From Roseibium album (GTDB lineage: Bacteria > Pseudomonadota > Alphaproteobacteria > Rhizobiales > Stappiaceae): DNA of 64,000 nucleotides. Location of the stretch: positions 1 through 64,000 of the forward strand of contig NZ_CXWE01000004.1 of NCBI RefSeq assembly GCF_001404515.1, given 5' to 3'. Made by a program: the position numbers and the translations under genes. The notes under the pieces were generated by a model. It made no database searches. It was given only the letters and a program-made list of their open reading frames with translations, and had not been told where the DNA came from. Of the stretch, positions 27,695 to 35,376 are shown piece by piece. Every line of letters begins with the position of its first letter. Position 1 is the stretch's first letter.

Positions 27695-29731
27695 TCAAAT
27701 CTTCAACAGGCTTTCCCTGTCGGGATAGGCTGTTTCGAAAGGGAGCGTAGTGACACCATTCAGAATGCGGTCCAACAGCGCATCAAGCAATTCAGTGCGC
27801 AGATCGAAATCCCGGTGAGGTCCGAACAGCTTCTTGAGTTCTACGCCTGGCTCACCGGACAAATTTGTTGCGGGCGCACCAAGTGCGAGCAAACGAGCCT
27901 GTTCACGGTTTTCGCACCGGTAAGTCCCGCCGGTCTCGAGTCCCGAATACCCCCCGTTTGCGCGCCTTTCAGCCATCGCGAGCACGCGCCCCCAAAGCAA
28001 TGGCCAGTTGCCACCGTATCCTGGAAAAGGCCGATCTTCTCGCATCGCATCTTCACTCTGGAGATAGAGATCGACCTTTTCAATCCCGACATCTGAGCCA
28101 CGCGCTTTGCGGCTGACCGGCAGATCACGCGGGTGATACAGTCGCTCAACGAAGCTTTTGCGGAAAAGCTCTTCAGGTAGCATGGGTGAAAACAGGCTGA
28201 GTGAGGAAAAGATCGGCTGCCGGCTCCAATAATCCGTCTGTCTGAACAATTCGGCCAGCAACAACGAACCGAACCCGTGCGCGGACATATGGTATGAAAT
28301 CTCACCCTGGCGATACCGGGGCTCAAGCGCGCTGAACAGATCATTGAGGATTTGCAAGCCTTCGCCGAGCGTGTTCTTTTCGCTTTTATAGACGACAGAC
28401 ATCGAGCTACGCCGGATTTCCTCGACAATTCGAAGCGCGGCGCCAGACAACTGTCCCTCGATGTGACGATCTTTTTCAGGGCTCTCGCCCAGGCCGATGA
28501 GCTTGTTCGCGCGTCCCACTTCTGCTTCCACCATATCGTGTACCGCAACACACAAATCGTTTTCGACGGTGACAAAAAACGGATAAACCCCGTTCTTCTT
28601 GAACACGGGAACTGCATCACGGAGCGCCGACATCGTCGCGTTTTCGTGCCGCTGCAGCCCCATGAAATGAATCAGGATGTGTTTGTATTTGGAGCTTTCA
28701 GCGAGGATCCTGACTGTCTCTTTCAACGTTGCCATATCGATATGGTATGGACCGAAGCGATCAAGCTTTCCGCGTGAAGTCGACGCGATATGGCCGAGGA
28801 CGTCGAAGCGGGTGGGCGGTGAGACAGGGTCAATGGATGCATGGTCGAATGCGCCCTGCCCCAGCTGCGCTCCGCGTGATACGGCGGCCTGAGCGCTGCC
28901 AATAGCAGAGTGACTGGCGATCGGAACTGCGAGCCTGAGAACCCACATGTCGACGACACTGGACGCCCAGTCTTCGTAATTCCAGAGTGCCACCCCGTCT
29001 TCGCCCCAATTGGCGCCCCACGAATTCTGCACGAGAAATCCGCGTTCCGTATATCCTACAAGGATAAAGGCATGCCGACCCAACTTCTCGGACTTCGTTT
29101 TGGGAAGACCGATGTCAGCGGTTTTGGTTGACCATCCTTCGTGGATGTCGGCGGAAGCAAGGACCAGTCCTGCCTCGCAAAGGGCTGCATGTACATCCGG
29201 CAGTCTTGGTCGGACGCGATAGTAGGCACCCAGCTGAACCTTGCGCGCACTTTCCAGGATTTCCCTGGTCATGTGCCATTCGCGCCCCGATAGTCCCTTG
29301 GCGACCGTGTCCGCGCATGCGCCATTGAAATAGAATGCTTTCAAAGCCCCGCGGATCGACGATCCTTCATAATTCTCACCAGGAAATCTGTCGTGAAATC
29401 GCGCAATGTTGTACAGCATGTTTGCTGAAGCCCAGGGTTTTCTGTCTCCCTTGCCCAGCTTCGTTTTCGCGGATTTGTCGAGCATACGATCGCGCACACG
29501 TAGGTGATCGATAATGCCTGCCAGTGCGTGTGCGGTACAACTTCCCGCGTCACCCTGATCGCGGATGCGGCCACTGCTCCACCAGAGCGAGTTACCCGAG
29601 CGCGGATCGACCTGGCGCGCCAATCCGGACAACGCGGGCTGGTATACGTAGTCTCGTACGTCTCCGACGTCCGCGCTGGTGGTCAGCAAACGTTCTCCGC
29701 GAAACAGGAGACTTGACTTTGCGGCGCTCAA
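27695..29731 (-). CDS. Papain-like (C1) peptidase fused to an alpha/beta-hydrolase-like domain
   Basis: 678-residue protein without a signal peptide or membrane helix, so probably cytoplasmic. Residues about 20-270 form a papain-type peptidase: oxyanion Q59 and nucleophile C65 in RDQGDAGSCTAHAL, general base H220 in LGRHAFILVGY, and N236 in QNSWGANWGEDG. Residues about 305-640 look like an alpha/beta-hydrolase core: KHILIHFMGLQ as strand and oxyanion loop, and SAHGFGSLLLAELF (483-496) as nucleophile elbow, but the nucleophile position is not Ser in a GxSxG motif. The pseudo-hydrolase may bind rather than cut. It lies 24 bases after the protease-nuclease gene and is surely co-transcribed with it. 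No classical inhibitory prodomain is seen. Domain calls are by eye; the C-terminal assignment is less certain than the peptidase. Confidence 0.75.
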   Translation of the reverse strand: MSAAKSSLLFRGERLLTTSADVGDVRDYVYQPALSGLARQVDPRSGNSLWWSSGRIRDQGDAGSCTAHALAGIIDHLRVRDRMLDKSAKTKLGKGDRKPWASANMLYNIARFHDRFPGENYEGSSIRGALKAFYFNGACADTVAKGLSGREWHMTREILESARKVQLGAYYRVRPRLPDVHAALCEAGLVLASADIHEGWSTKTADIGLPKTKSEKLGRHAFILVGYTERGFLVQNSWGANWGEDGVALWNYEDWASSVVDMWVLRLAVPIASHSAIGSAQAAVSRGAQLGQGAFDHASIDPVSPPTRFDVLGHIASTSRGKLDRFGPYHIDMATLKETVRILAESSKYKHILIHFMGLQRHENATMSALRDAVPVFKKNGVYPFFVTVENDLCVAVHDMVEAEVGRANKLIGLGESPEKDRHIEGQLSGAALRIVEEIRRSSMSVVYKSEKNTLGEGLQILNDLFSALEPRYRQGEISYHMSAHGFGSLLLAELFRQTDYWSRQPIFSSLSLFSPMLPEELFRKSFVERLYHPRDLPVSRKARGSDVGIEKVDLYLQSEDAMREDRPFPGYGGNWPLLWGRVLAMAERRANGGYSGLETGGTYRCENREQARLLALGAPATNLSGEPGVELKKLFGPHRDFDLRTELLDALLDRILNGVTTLPFETAYPDRESLLKI

Positions 29732-29755
29732 GTTAGTTTCCCTCCGGAAAACCTG

Positions 29756-31726
29756 TCAGATCACGTCTTCGACGGAACCCAGCGGTTTGATGTGATCCGA
29801 GGTATCGGTGATGAGGCCGGTCGTCGTTTCCAGACGTTCCTTGTGCTCAACGCGCATTTCCTGGGTCACCGCGAATGTGTCGGCATCTCGCAAGGAACCG
29901 AAATCAAGTCCGGTTAACCGCTCAAGTTCTTCAATCGTGACCTGGTGTTCTTCGAACCCCTGTCCGAAGACGAGCTCCAGGTCTCCAGGTTTTACAAGAT
30001 GTCCCTGGAACAACAAAAATGCCTGGGCCTGCAGAACGCGCCGGCTGGATCGGCCCCTTTGTGAACGACCTATCGATGCGACAACTTTCCAGAAACCCAT
30101 GGGAACCTTGACGCCGCTCGGTTTTTGAACCGGGTCGCCATCGTCAAACAAACACCCGACGAAAACGGATATCTTCGCATCGACCTCATCCACCCGGTCA
30201 AGAATGTGTTCTTCCAAACGAAGCCAGATTTTCTGGTTAAGTTTCTTGTGTTGCGGAGCGATATTGGGAAAGAACATGGAGTCCCGGTTGGCCTCGTCGG
30301 CTTGGGATTTTGTTCCCCAACAGGGATCGAGCCTCCTTATGAGATGACCGCGGTCCAGGTCATTGTCGAAATAGAGATCTTCTCCCGCCTGTTTGCCTTC
30401 TGCAAGGCGAGGATCGAGCTTGAATGACTTGATGCGCCGCGGCCTGCGCAGTTCGTTTCCATCAATATTTGCAGCGGCATAGAACGCCAGTTGTCGCTCT
30501 CCATTCATGACGACTGAAAAATGCCTGTATTTCAGCTCGCTTTCACCTGCATCTGTACGCGCAAGTTTGCGCATTTGCATGCTGTTCAGCTCCGGCAGCG
30601 GTACACGCAATGAACCGCGTCCAAGAAAGTCCGGCTGATACCCCTCTCGGTCTCCAAAACGTCCGGCATCTTCCGAACTGGACCCACCGCCTTTGCCTGA
30701 ACCGGAATTTCCGCCGGAACCATCCATCTCGGAACAGGTCGTGAAGTAGACTGATCTGCGGCGCAGTACATCGGCAACCGTACCGATTTTCACTGCGTAG
30801 TTCTGCGTGAGCGCACTGCCTGCGAAGTGAAGACCGGCAGCACAGCCGGTCTCGACATCAATGATGACCGAACCGGAGTTTCCGCCGAGTGTGGTTGCGT
30901 TGTGGGTGAACACCGAAGACGAATGGTCTTCATCCATGATCCGCCCGGGTGCAAATCGCTTCACATTGTAAATGTCGCCAAAATAGCGATCCATCGCGTC
31001 CACGGGATTGTCGCGAACCGCTTTCGCGGGATACCCGATCACGCCGATGGTTTCGGGTCTTTGTCCATCCAGTTGCAAGGATATCGGGTCGGCCATGCCG
31101 CTCAACGCAGAACTTTTCACGCGCATGATCGCGACATCGGGAAGACCAGTCGGTTCAATGTGCAATATCGATGAAACCAGCAATTCCAATTGCTCGTCGG
31201 ACTGGTGTTCTTCCTTCAGGTCCATGTAGACCTTGATGCCCGGCGCCACGTCCCAACCACCCCGGATTCGGCGTGAAAAATACTCCGCAACATGCCTGTT
31301 GGTGACAAATGTGTCTTCATTCACCCGCCAGCCGGTGCCGATCCACTTGGCATTGGGATCATTCACCAGATCGACACGCCCGACATTGGCAATGGCGTTG
31401 TTGATCAGGTCACGTCTGGGTAGAAGTACCTTTTTCCAGTGATCGAGTTTCGGATCTTCAAAAGTGCCGTTCTGCACGAGCAACGACGGAAAGCCGGTGC
31501 GCATGACAATCGCTTCGGTATAGGTCGGGGCGCCAAGATCTGCTTTTCCCGTCCTGATACGATCGACCGCTTCTTCGAGCGAGGCCGAGCCGATTGTCTC
31601 CGGGCTGGCGCCTTCCAGCCCCTCGCTCGCCGTGAATGGCGTTTCCGCAACAATGTACTTCTCGTTGTCGAGAAGTTCCTCGACTGTCTGCAATTCTTCA
31701 AGCTGGGACTGGAACACCGATTTCAT
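29756..31726 (-). CDS. Trypsin-like protease fused to an EndoG-type (NUC1, DRGH) endonuclease
   Basis: 656-residue protein without a signal peptide. Residues 1-110 are an acidic helical N-terminal region of unknown function. Residues about 110-320 are a trypsin-like serine protease with full triad: H145 in VTNRHVA, D197 in LPDVAIM, S284 in LGGNSGS. A Gly/Ser-rich linker (about 335-355) leads to a DNA/RNA non-specific endonuclease at about 370-590: DRGH with H461, and the metal-ligand region FPNIAPQHKKLNQ (N488, N497). The last 60 residues are helical. It is the first gene of a two-gene unit with the papain-like protein. Protease plus EndoG-type nuclease in one chain suggests self-destruction or defence, in which cleavage could switch on the nuclease; that is inference. 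Similar fusions are annotated in other bacteria, mostly without known function. Confidence 0.8.
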   Translation of the reverse strand: MKSVFQSQLEELQTVEELLDNEKYIVAETPFTASEGLEGASPETIGSASLEEAVDRIRTGKADLGAPTYTEAIVMRTGFPSLLVQNGTFEDPKLDHWKKVLLPRRDLINNAIANVGRVDLVNDPNAKWIGTGWRVNEDTFVTNRHVAEYFSRRIRGGWDVAPGIKVYMDLKEEHQSDEQLELLVSSILHIEPTGLPDVAIMRVKSSALSGMADPISLQLDGQRPETIGVIGYPAKAVRDNPVDAMDRYFGDIYNVKRFAPGRIMDEDHSSSVFTHNATTLGGNSGSVIIDVETGCAAGLHFAGSALTQNYAVKIGTVADVLRRRSVYFTTCSEMDGSGGNSGSGKGGGSSSEDAGRFGDREGYQPDFLGRGSLRVPLPELNSMQMRKLARTDAGESELKYRHFSVVMNGERQLAFYAAANIDGNELRRPRRIKSFKLDPRLAEGKQAGEDLYFDNDLDRGHLIRRLDPCWGTKSQADEANRDSMFFPNIAPQHKKLNQKIWLRLEEHILDRVDEVDAKISVFVGCLFDDGDPVQKPSGVKVPMGFWKVVASIGRSQRGRSSRRVLQAQAFLLFQGHLVKPGDLELVFGQGFEEHQVTIEELERLTGLDFGSLRDADTFAVTQEMRVEHKERLETTTGLITDTSDHIKPLGSVEDVI

Positions 31727-32114
31727 GACTGGAATCCAAATCTTGAGTTATAAAAAAATCAGAAAATGCAACACCTAAAAATACCCTGGGTTGAGCACTT
31801 GAAATTATACAATATTTTGAGTGCCATTTAAAGTTAGGCGCAAGCAAGAATACAACCAAGTCGCGGGTTTTTTACAACTCAACTCCAAAAAATTCATGTT
31901 TTTCAGTAAATTAAAAGATTTCTGTCAGCATCATTCCTTTGCATCCAGGATTCACAAAGAAGGACGACGGTCACTGTCCCTGAATATGCCGAGGCGATAT
32001 ACAAACGATCGATGCAGACGTGATGTGCACACCGAGGGGGAAATTCGGACACAGCTCCTTATATTTTGCTAGGTAACGACTTGAGCACCTCAGGTGAACA
32101 CCAGGACAGAATTC
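31727..32114. promoter_or_regulatory. AT-rich divergent promoter region (protease-nuclease pair / selO)
   Basis: 388 bases, clearly AT-richer than the genes on both sides, with no supported ORF. A minus-strand TATAAT at 31809-31804 lies about 78 bases before the protease-nuclease start; its -35 partner is weak. The drop in GC may reflect acquisition of the two-gene unit by transfer. Confidence 0.4.
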
Positions 32115-33596
32115 ATGACCGTCAATGCACCACTCTTCCAGTTCGACAATTCCTACGCACGTGACCTTCCGGGTTTCTATGTTGCGTGGGAGGGTGCAAA
32201 GGTTCCAGCACCCAAGCTGGTGCTCTTCAACAGGAAGCTTGCAGAAGAACTCGGGCTGGACGGTGCGGCGCTTGAAACGCCGGATGGCGCGGCGATTTTT
32301 GCGGGATTGAAGTGTCCGGATGGCGCATCTCCCCTGGCACAGGTTTACGCGGGACATCAGTTCGGAGGCTTTTCGCCGCAGCTGGGCGATGGCCGTGCAC
32401 TCCTCGTCGGAGAAATCATCGACAGGGCTGGGAAGCGTCGCGACATCCAGTTGAAGGGATCGGGCCCGACACCCTTCAGCCGCGGCGGAGACGGTAAGGC
32501 AGTCATAGGGCCCGTCTTGCGGGAATACATCATGGGTGAAGCCATGCACGCCCTCGGCATCCCCACAACGCGTGCCCTTGCCGCTGTCACGACTGGTGAA
32601 ACGATCTACCGGGAAGGTCCCAAGCCTGGCGCTGTCCTGACACGGATTGCAAGCAGTCATCTTCGCGTTGGCACGTTTCAGTTTTTCGCTGCACGTGGCG
32701 AAACCTCCAAGGTTCGACAGCTCGCTGACTACGCAATTGCGCGCCATGACCCTGACCTCGAAAACGAAGACGACCGTTACCTGAAACTTTTCTCCCGGGT
32801 GATGGAACGGCAGGCCAGGCTGATCGCACACTGGGTGCTGGTTGGCTTCATCCATGGCGTCATGAATACTGACAATACAACGATATCCGGGGAGACGATC
32901 GATTACGGTCCATGCGCATTCCTCGACACCTATGATCCTGCGGCGGTCTTCAGTTCAATCGATCATGGCGGTCGCTATGCTTTCGGCCGGCAACCGGTAA
33001 TAGCTCAATGGAACCTGGCGCGCCTGGCTGAAGCCATTCTGACCCTGATCGATCCGGATGATATCGACAAGGCGGTGGAGCGCGTCAGCGAGGAACTCGG
33101 ACGTTTCCCGGATCTGTACAAGACGGCATGGCTTGCCGGCATGCGCAGGAAAATCGGCCTTGAGACAGTCCAAAGTGACGACCTGCCGCTGACCGAGGAC
33201 CTGCTGAGCCAGATGCAGGCACAAAAAGTGGATTACACGCAGTTGTTTCGAAACCTGGCAGATGCAGCGACCGGTGACGAGAAGGCACTTCGCAAGCAGT
33301 TTGAAGAGCAGGAAGGCATTAATGTTTGGCTGAAGCGCTGGAAGGACCGATTGCAAAGGGAAACGACAACGTCAGACAAGACACGCGACGCAATGAACAG
33401 GGTCAACCCGGTCTACATCGCCCGAAACCACAAGGTCGAAGAAGCCCTCGAGGCAGCCGAAACCGGAAACTATGAACCCGCACGGCAACTAATGGACGTA
33501 CTTGCCACACCTTTCACCGAACAACCTGGCATGGATGCATATTCCGGCCCGGCACCTGTTGAATTCGGTCCATACAAAACATTTTGCGGAACCTGA
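32115..33596 (+). CDS. selO: Protein adenylyltransferase SelO (YdiU/UPF0061)
   Basis: 493-residue pseudokinase that transfers AMP from ATP to Ser/Thr/Tyr of proteins. Family landmarks are plain: QVYAGHQFGGFSPQLGDGRA, LKGSGPTPFSRGGDGKAV, REYIMGEAMHALGIPTTRAL, and the metal/catalytic segment GVMNTDNTTISGETIDYGP. ATG 32115 (MTVNAPLFQFDN) has AGGA upstream; GTG 32094 in the same frame is possible. The C-terminal CGT resembles the conserved Cys near the end of SelO, where many eukaryotic versions have selenocysteine (family knowledge). Known bacterial SelO responds to oxidative stress via glutathionylation targets. Confidence 0.92.
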   Translation: MTVNAPLFQFDNSYARDLPGFYVAWEGAKVPAPKLVLFNRKLAEELGLDGAALETPDGAAIFAGLKCPDGASPLAQVYAGHQFGGFSPQLGDGRALLVGEIIDRAGKRRDIQLKGSGPTPFSRGGDGKAVIGPVLREYIMGEAMHALGIPTTRALAAVTTGETIYREGPKPGAVLTRIASSHLRVGTFQFFAARGETSKVRQLADYAIARHDPDLENEDDRYLKLFSRVMERQARLIAHWVLVGFIHGVMNTDNTTISGETIDYGPCAFLDTYDPAAVFSSIDHGGRYAFGRQPVIAQWNLARLAEAILTLIDPDDIDKAVERVSEELGRFPDLYKTAWLAGMRRKIGLETVQSDDLPLTEDLLSQMQAQKVDYTQLFRNLADAATGDEKALRKQFEEQEGINVWLKRWKDRLQRETTTSDKTRDAMNRVNPVYIARNHKVEEALEAAETGNYEPARQLMDVLATPFTEQPGMDAYSGPAPVEFGPYKTFCGT

Positions 33597-33627
33597 GAAA
33601 AGATCACTCCAGCCTGATTTGGGCTTG

Positions 33628-34218
33628 CTACTTCGCCGCCAGCCTCTCAACCAGGAACATCATTTCCCGATCCATCTCGTCGCCCGGCAGGCCGACGAAC
33701 CGTTCTTCAAGACTGATGGACACAAGCCCGTGGAGCGCTGAAAAACAGGTTCGGGTGCGTGCAGCCAGCAGGTCTTCAGTAAGGTCGGGATTGAGTTTCT
33801 TCAGCGGAACAGCCACAAAAGTCAGAAGATCGACCGTCCCCTGGATGTGGCTTTCAGGCACTGGGCGGCCATCGGGCAAATGATGCGTGAACAGCGTCAC
33901 CCACAAGTTTCGATGCCGGCGAGCGAATTCCAGATAAGTGCGCGCCAGCGTTTTCAGCTGGTTTATCGGATCCTCGATACCCTCGATCGCATTTGACATG
34001 TCGGTTTTGATACGCTCCAGCGTGACGGTATCAACAGCCGCGATCAGGGCATCCTGATCTTCGTAGTGCTTGTATACCGATCCGACCGAATATCCTGCTT
34101 CGGCGGCAATCCTGCGGATTTGCACGGCTTCCATTCCACCCGCCTCGACGGCCCTTATCGCAGCTTCAAGGACCCTTCGCTGGGTTTCCTCGCTTTTGGC
34201 TCTTTGAATTCCCGGCAT
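33628..34218 (-). CDS. TetR-family repressor, divergent from pspA-like gene
   Basis: 196-residue regulator with the TetR helix-turn-helix at about residues 25-60 (IRRIAAEAGYSVGSVYKHY) and a helical ligand-binding C-terminus. The gap to the divergent PspA-like gene contains two TGAAC-N3-GTTCA operators (separate entries), so it likely represses itself and the PspA-YiaAB (and perhaps acyltransferase) unit. The ligand is unknown; fatty-acid or membrane-active molecules would fit the targets. Confidence 0.88.
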   Translation of the reverse strand: MPGIQRAKSEETQRRVLEAAIRAVEAGGMEAVQIRRIAAEAGYSVGSVYKHYEDQDALIAAVDTVTLERIKTDMSNAIEGIEDPINQLKTLARTYLEFARRHRNLWVTLFTHHLPDGRPVPESHIQGTVDLLTFVAVPLKKLNPDLTEDLLAARTRTCFSALHGLVSISLEERFVGLPGDEMDREMMFLVERLAAK

Positions 34219-34241
34219 TAACCAATCCTCGTACTTAAAAG

Positions 34242-34254
34242 TGAACTCAGTTCA
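34242..34254. promoter_or_regulatory. TetR operator candidate 1
   Basis: TGAACTCAGTTCA, a perfect 5-bp inverted repeat with a 3-base centre, flanked by A-rich and T-rich sides. It starts 24 bases upstream of the TetR start codon on the minus strand. Confidence 0.6.
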
Positions 34255-34298
34255 TTTTTTTCTTGACCTAGCGCACTTGATGTGGCTTTGTCAAATAG

Positions 34299-34311
34299 TG
34301 AACATTGTTCA
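34299..34311. promoter_or_regulatory. TetR operator candidate 2
   Basis: TGAACATTGTTCA, the same half-sites as candidate 1, ending 17 bases before the PspA-like start at 34328. Two identical half-site pairs in one divergent gap strongly suggest one regulator controlling both directions. Confidence 0.6.
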
Positions 34312-34327
34312 TTTTTATGGAGGAAAG

Positions 34328-35026
34328 ATGTTCGAACCACTCATATCTCAACTGAAGGCATTGTTTGAAACAAGTGCCCAGACCGGCAGACAGCAATCAT
34401 CGATAACCTCGCTTGGCTGGAACGTGCGTGACGCTGCAACTTCCCTCAGGGCTGCACAGACTGCCTTGGCCAGAGCCAAGGCAGAACAGCACCAGGATCG
34501 CAACCGCCTCAGGCAGATTTCAGTATCCATCGAGGATCTGGAAAACCGGGCACGGAACGCACTTCTCAAGGGTGTCGAAACACTTGCACGCGAAGCTGCC
34601 GAAGCCATTGCGGTACTGGAAGATGAAAAGGCAGCCCTAGAGGCCGCCATCCTCAAATTCGACGAGGATCTCTTGACCCTGACGGACCAGTTGCACCGGG
34701 CTCAGGGCAGGCTGCGCGCGCTCAAGCGCGGCGAACGAACCGCAGAAGTCCGACAGCAGATCCAAAAGGCCCAGTCACTCGGCGCCGTTGCAGGCCAGTC
34801 CGCTCTTGTCAGGGCCGAGCACCAGCTGGACGACATTCTGCAAGAGCAGGAGCGCGACCAGTTGGCAGACCGGGCTTTCGCGGAGCTCTCGCCCGCAGAA
34901 AGACCCGAAGTGTTGATCGAGAAACTCGCCGATGCCGATTGCGGCGATCCGGTCCGCATCCGGGCAAACGATGTTCTTGGCCGGTTGAAAGCCGAACTCC
35001 CCCTCCTGATCGAAACTGACAAATGA
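34328..35026 (+). CDS. PspA/IM30-family protein
   Basis: 232-residue, almost entirely coiled-coil protein of the phage-shock-protein A family (ESCRT-III-like), which coats and protects the inner membrane. It begins MFEPLISQLKALFETSAQ; long Ala/Glu/Arg/Lys-rich helices cover about 45-175. The start at 34328 has GGAGG 7 bases upstream (34319-34323); the longer ATG 34241 lies inside the operators. There are no pspBC genes nearby; instead a small two-helix membrane protein follows, overlapping or separated by 14 bases. Control by TetR rather than PspF is atypical. Confidence 0.8.
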   Translation: MFEPLISQLKALFETSAQTGRQQSSITSLGWNVRDAATSLRAAQTALARAKAEQHQDRNRLRQISVSIEDLENRARNALLKGVETLAREAAEAIAVLEDEKAALEAAILKFDEDLLTLTDQLHRAQGRLRALKRGERTAEVRQQIQKAQSLGAVAGQSALVRAEHQLDDILQEQERDQLADRAFAELSPAERPEVLIEKLADADCGDPVRIRANDVLGRLKAELPLLIETDK

Positions 35027-35040
35027 GAAAGGACAATCCC

Positions 35041-35322
35041 ATGCAGGACGCACTCGCAAAACACTCCCAGAACTGGATCATCTTCACCTGGGTCAGCTTT
35101 GGCATAGCCGCGGTCATGATGGCCCTCGGGATTTACAATCTGGAAGCCAGTTTTTCGGCCAAGGGCTTTTACACCATGGCCGCGATCATGCTGGTGCACA
35201 CCTCGATCACGCTCACCAAGACGCTGCGCGACCGGGACGAGTCCGAGAAACTTCACCACCGCATTGAAGATGCCAAGACAGAAAAGCTGCTTTTGGACAT
35301 CAACAGTCCCGAGCAATCCTGA
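35041..35322 (+). CDS. YiaA/YiaB-family two-helix inner-membrane protein
   Basis: 93-residue protein with two transmembrane helices (about residues 11-33 and 42-58) and a charged cytoplasmic tail. It matches the YiaAB two-helix family. ATG 35041 has GAGAAAGGA upstream; ATG 35023 (overlapping the pspA-like stop) lacks a ribosome site. Close coupling to the PspA-like gene suggests a membrane partner or anchor for it (inference). Confidence 0.8.
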   Translation: MQDALAKHSQNWIIFTWVSFGIAAVMMALGIYNLEASFSAKGFYTMAAIMLVHTSITLTKTLRDRDESEKLHHRIEDAKTEKLLLDINSPEQS

Positions 35323-35340
35323 TTTCCAACTGTTTTCCGC

Positions 35341-35362
35341 GGGTGGTTGCCAGCAACCACCC
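35341..35362 (+). promoter_or_regulatory. Strong hairpin just before the acyltransferase/acyl-ACP synthetase ribosome site
   Basis: GGGTGGTTGC and GCAACCACCC pair perfectly around a tiny centre (CA), ending five bases before the GGAGG ribosome site. It could modulate translation or attenuate transcription from the PspA-YiaAB genes into the large gene. No T-run follows. Confidence 0.6.
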
Positions 35363-35376
35363 GGATGGAGGTGACC

